Source: JAIEPW01 sp964406035 (GTDB lineage Bacteria > Acidobacteriota > Terriglobia > Bryobacterales > Bryobacteraceae). Taken from it: a stretch of DNA of 23,346 nt. The stretch is from NCBI GenBank assembly GCA_964406035.1, contig CAYOQB010000085.1, forward strand, positions 1-23,346, in the 5' to 3' direction. A model generated the notes under the pieces. It was not told where the DNA came from. It saw nothing but the letters and a program-made list of their open reading frames with translations, and did no database searches. Every line of letters starts with the position of its first letter. Within the stretch, counting starts at the first letter, position 1. The position numbers and the translations under genes were made by a program. Below are positions 23,230 to 23,346 of this stretch, piece after piece.

Positions 23230-23346
23230 AGTCTCGTCATCATACAACGGAAACAATCGCCGCGCGCCTGCGGTCTAAGGGGCAACGACACCGTGAAGGT
23301 TGCTTCCGGCAGTCGAGTGCTCTCTGATTCGGGTTTCCCCTGAACT

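Overview
The window is a GC-rich bacterial chromosome segment. Its features fit an Acidobacteriota lineage of the Solibacter/Bryobacter kind: a large Oar-type TonB-dependent receptor with an N-terminal carboxypeptidase-regulatory-like domain, secreted proteins of types I associate with that group, and a class-D-like sortase beside an LPXTG-like substrate in an organism that also has an outer membrane. This taxonomic placement is inferred from protein character; no rRNA or other marker gene is present. I saw no tRNA, rRNA, insertion sequence, CRISPR array or phage module.

Layout. (1) 26-3039, minus strand: an orphan PAS-containing membrane histidine kinase, a SYLF-domain secreted protein and a PRC-barrel protein, tightly spaced, probably one stress-related operon. 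(2) 3138-4283, plus strand: a secreted protein of unknown function whose 3' end overlaps the convergent cluster by 29 bp. (3) 4255-17421, minus strand: a block of fourteen genes, nearly all joined by 1-16 bp overlaps (mostly ATGA). In transcription order these are a CgeB-like glycosyltransferase, a sugar-phosphate nucleotidyltransferase, three small membrane proteins resembling the E. coli YqjD/YqjE/YqjK set, a PIG-L deacetylase, a phosphoribosyltransferase-like plus kinase-like fusion, then after a 217 bp gap two SDR sugar-nucleotide epimerases (dTDP-rhamnose-4-epimerase-like and CDP-paratose-2-epimerase-like), a B12-binding-type radical SAM enzyme, a GT4 glycosyltransferase and three more CgeB-like glycosyltransferases. 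(4) 17634-19256, plus strand, divergent: a secreted protein with a Glu/Arg-rich helical stalk and an LPXTG-like C-terminal sorting signal, then a sortase with His, Cys and Arg catalytic residues. (5) 19312-22572, plus: the Oar-like receptor, followed by a strong intrinsic terminator. (6) 22627-23229, minus: a secreted HExxH protein.

How it may work together. The large cluster contains the parts needed to activate a sugar, epimerise nucleotide sugars, transfer several residues and deacetylate an N-acetyl sugar, plus two unusual enzymes (the radical SAM protein and the PRTase-kinase fusion) whose role cannot be read from the sequence. I see no flippase, polymerase, ABC exporter or initiating phosphoglycosyltransferase, so the product may be a small glycoconjugate, glycolipid or decorated metabolite rather than a polymer; export genes elsewhere are not excluded. 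The sortase and its likely substrate form a separate, self-contained surface-anchoring pair transcribed away from the cluster. The best candidates for something undescribed are the PRTase-kinase fusion with its surrounding pathway, and the sortase-substrate pair.
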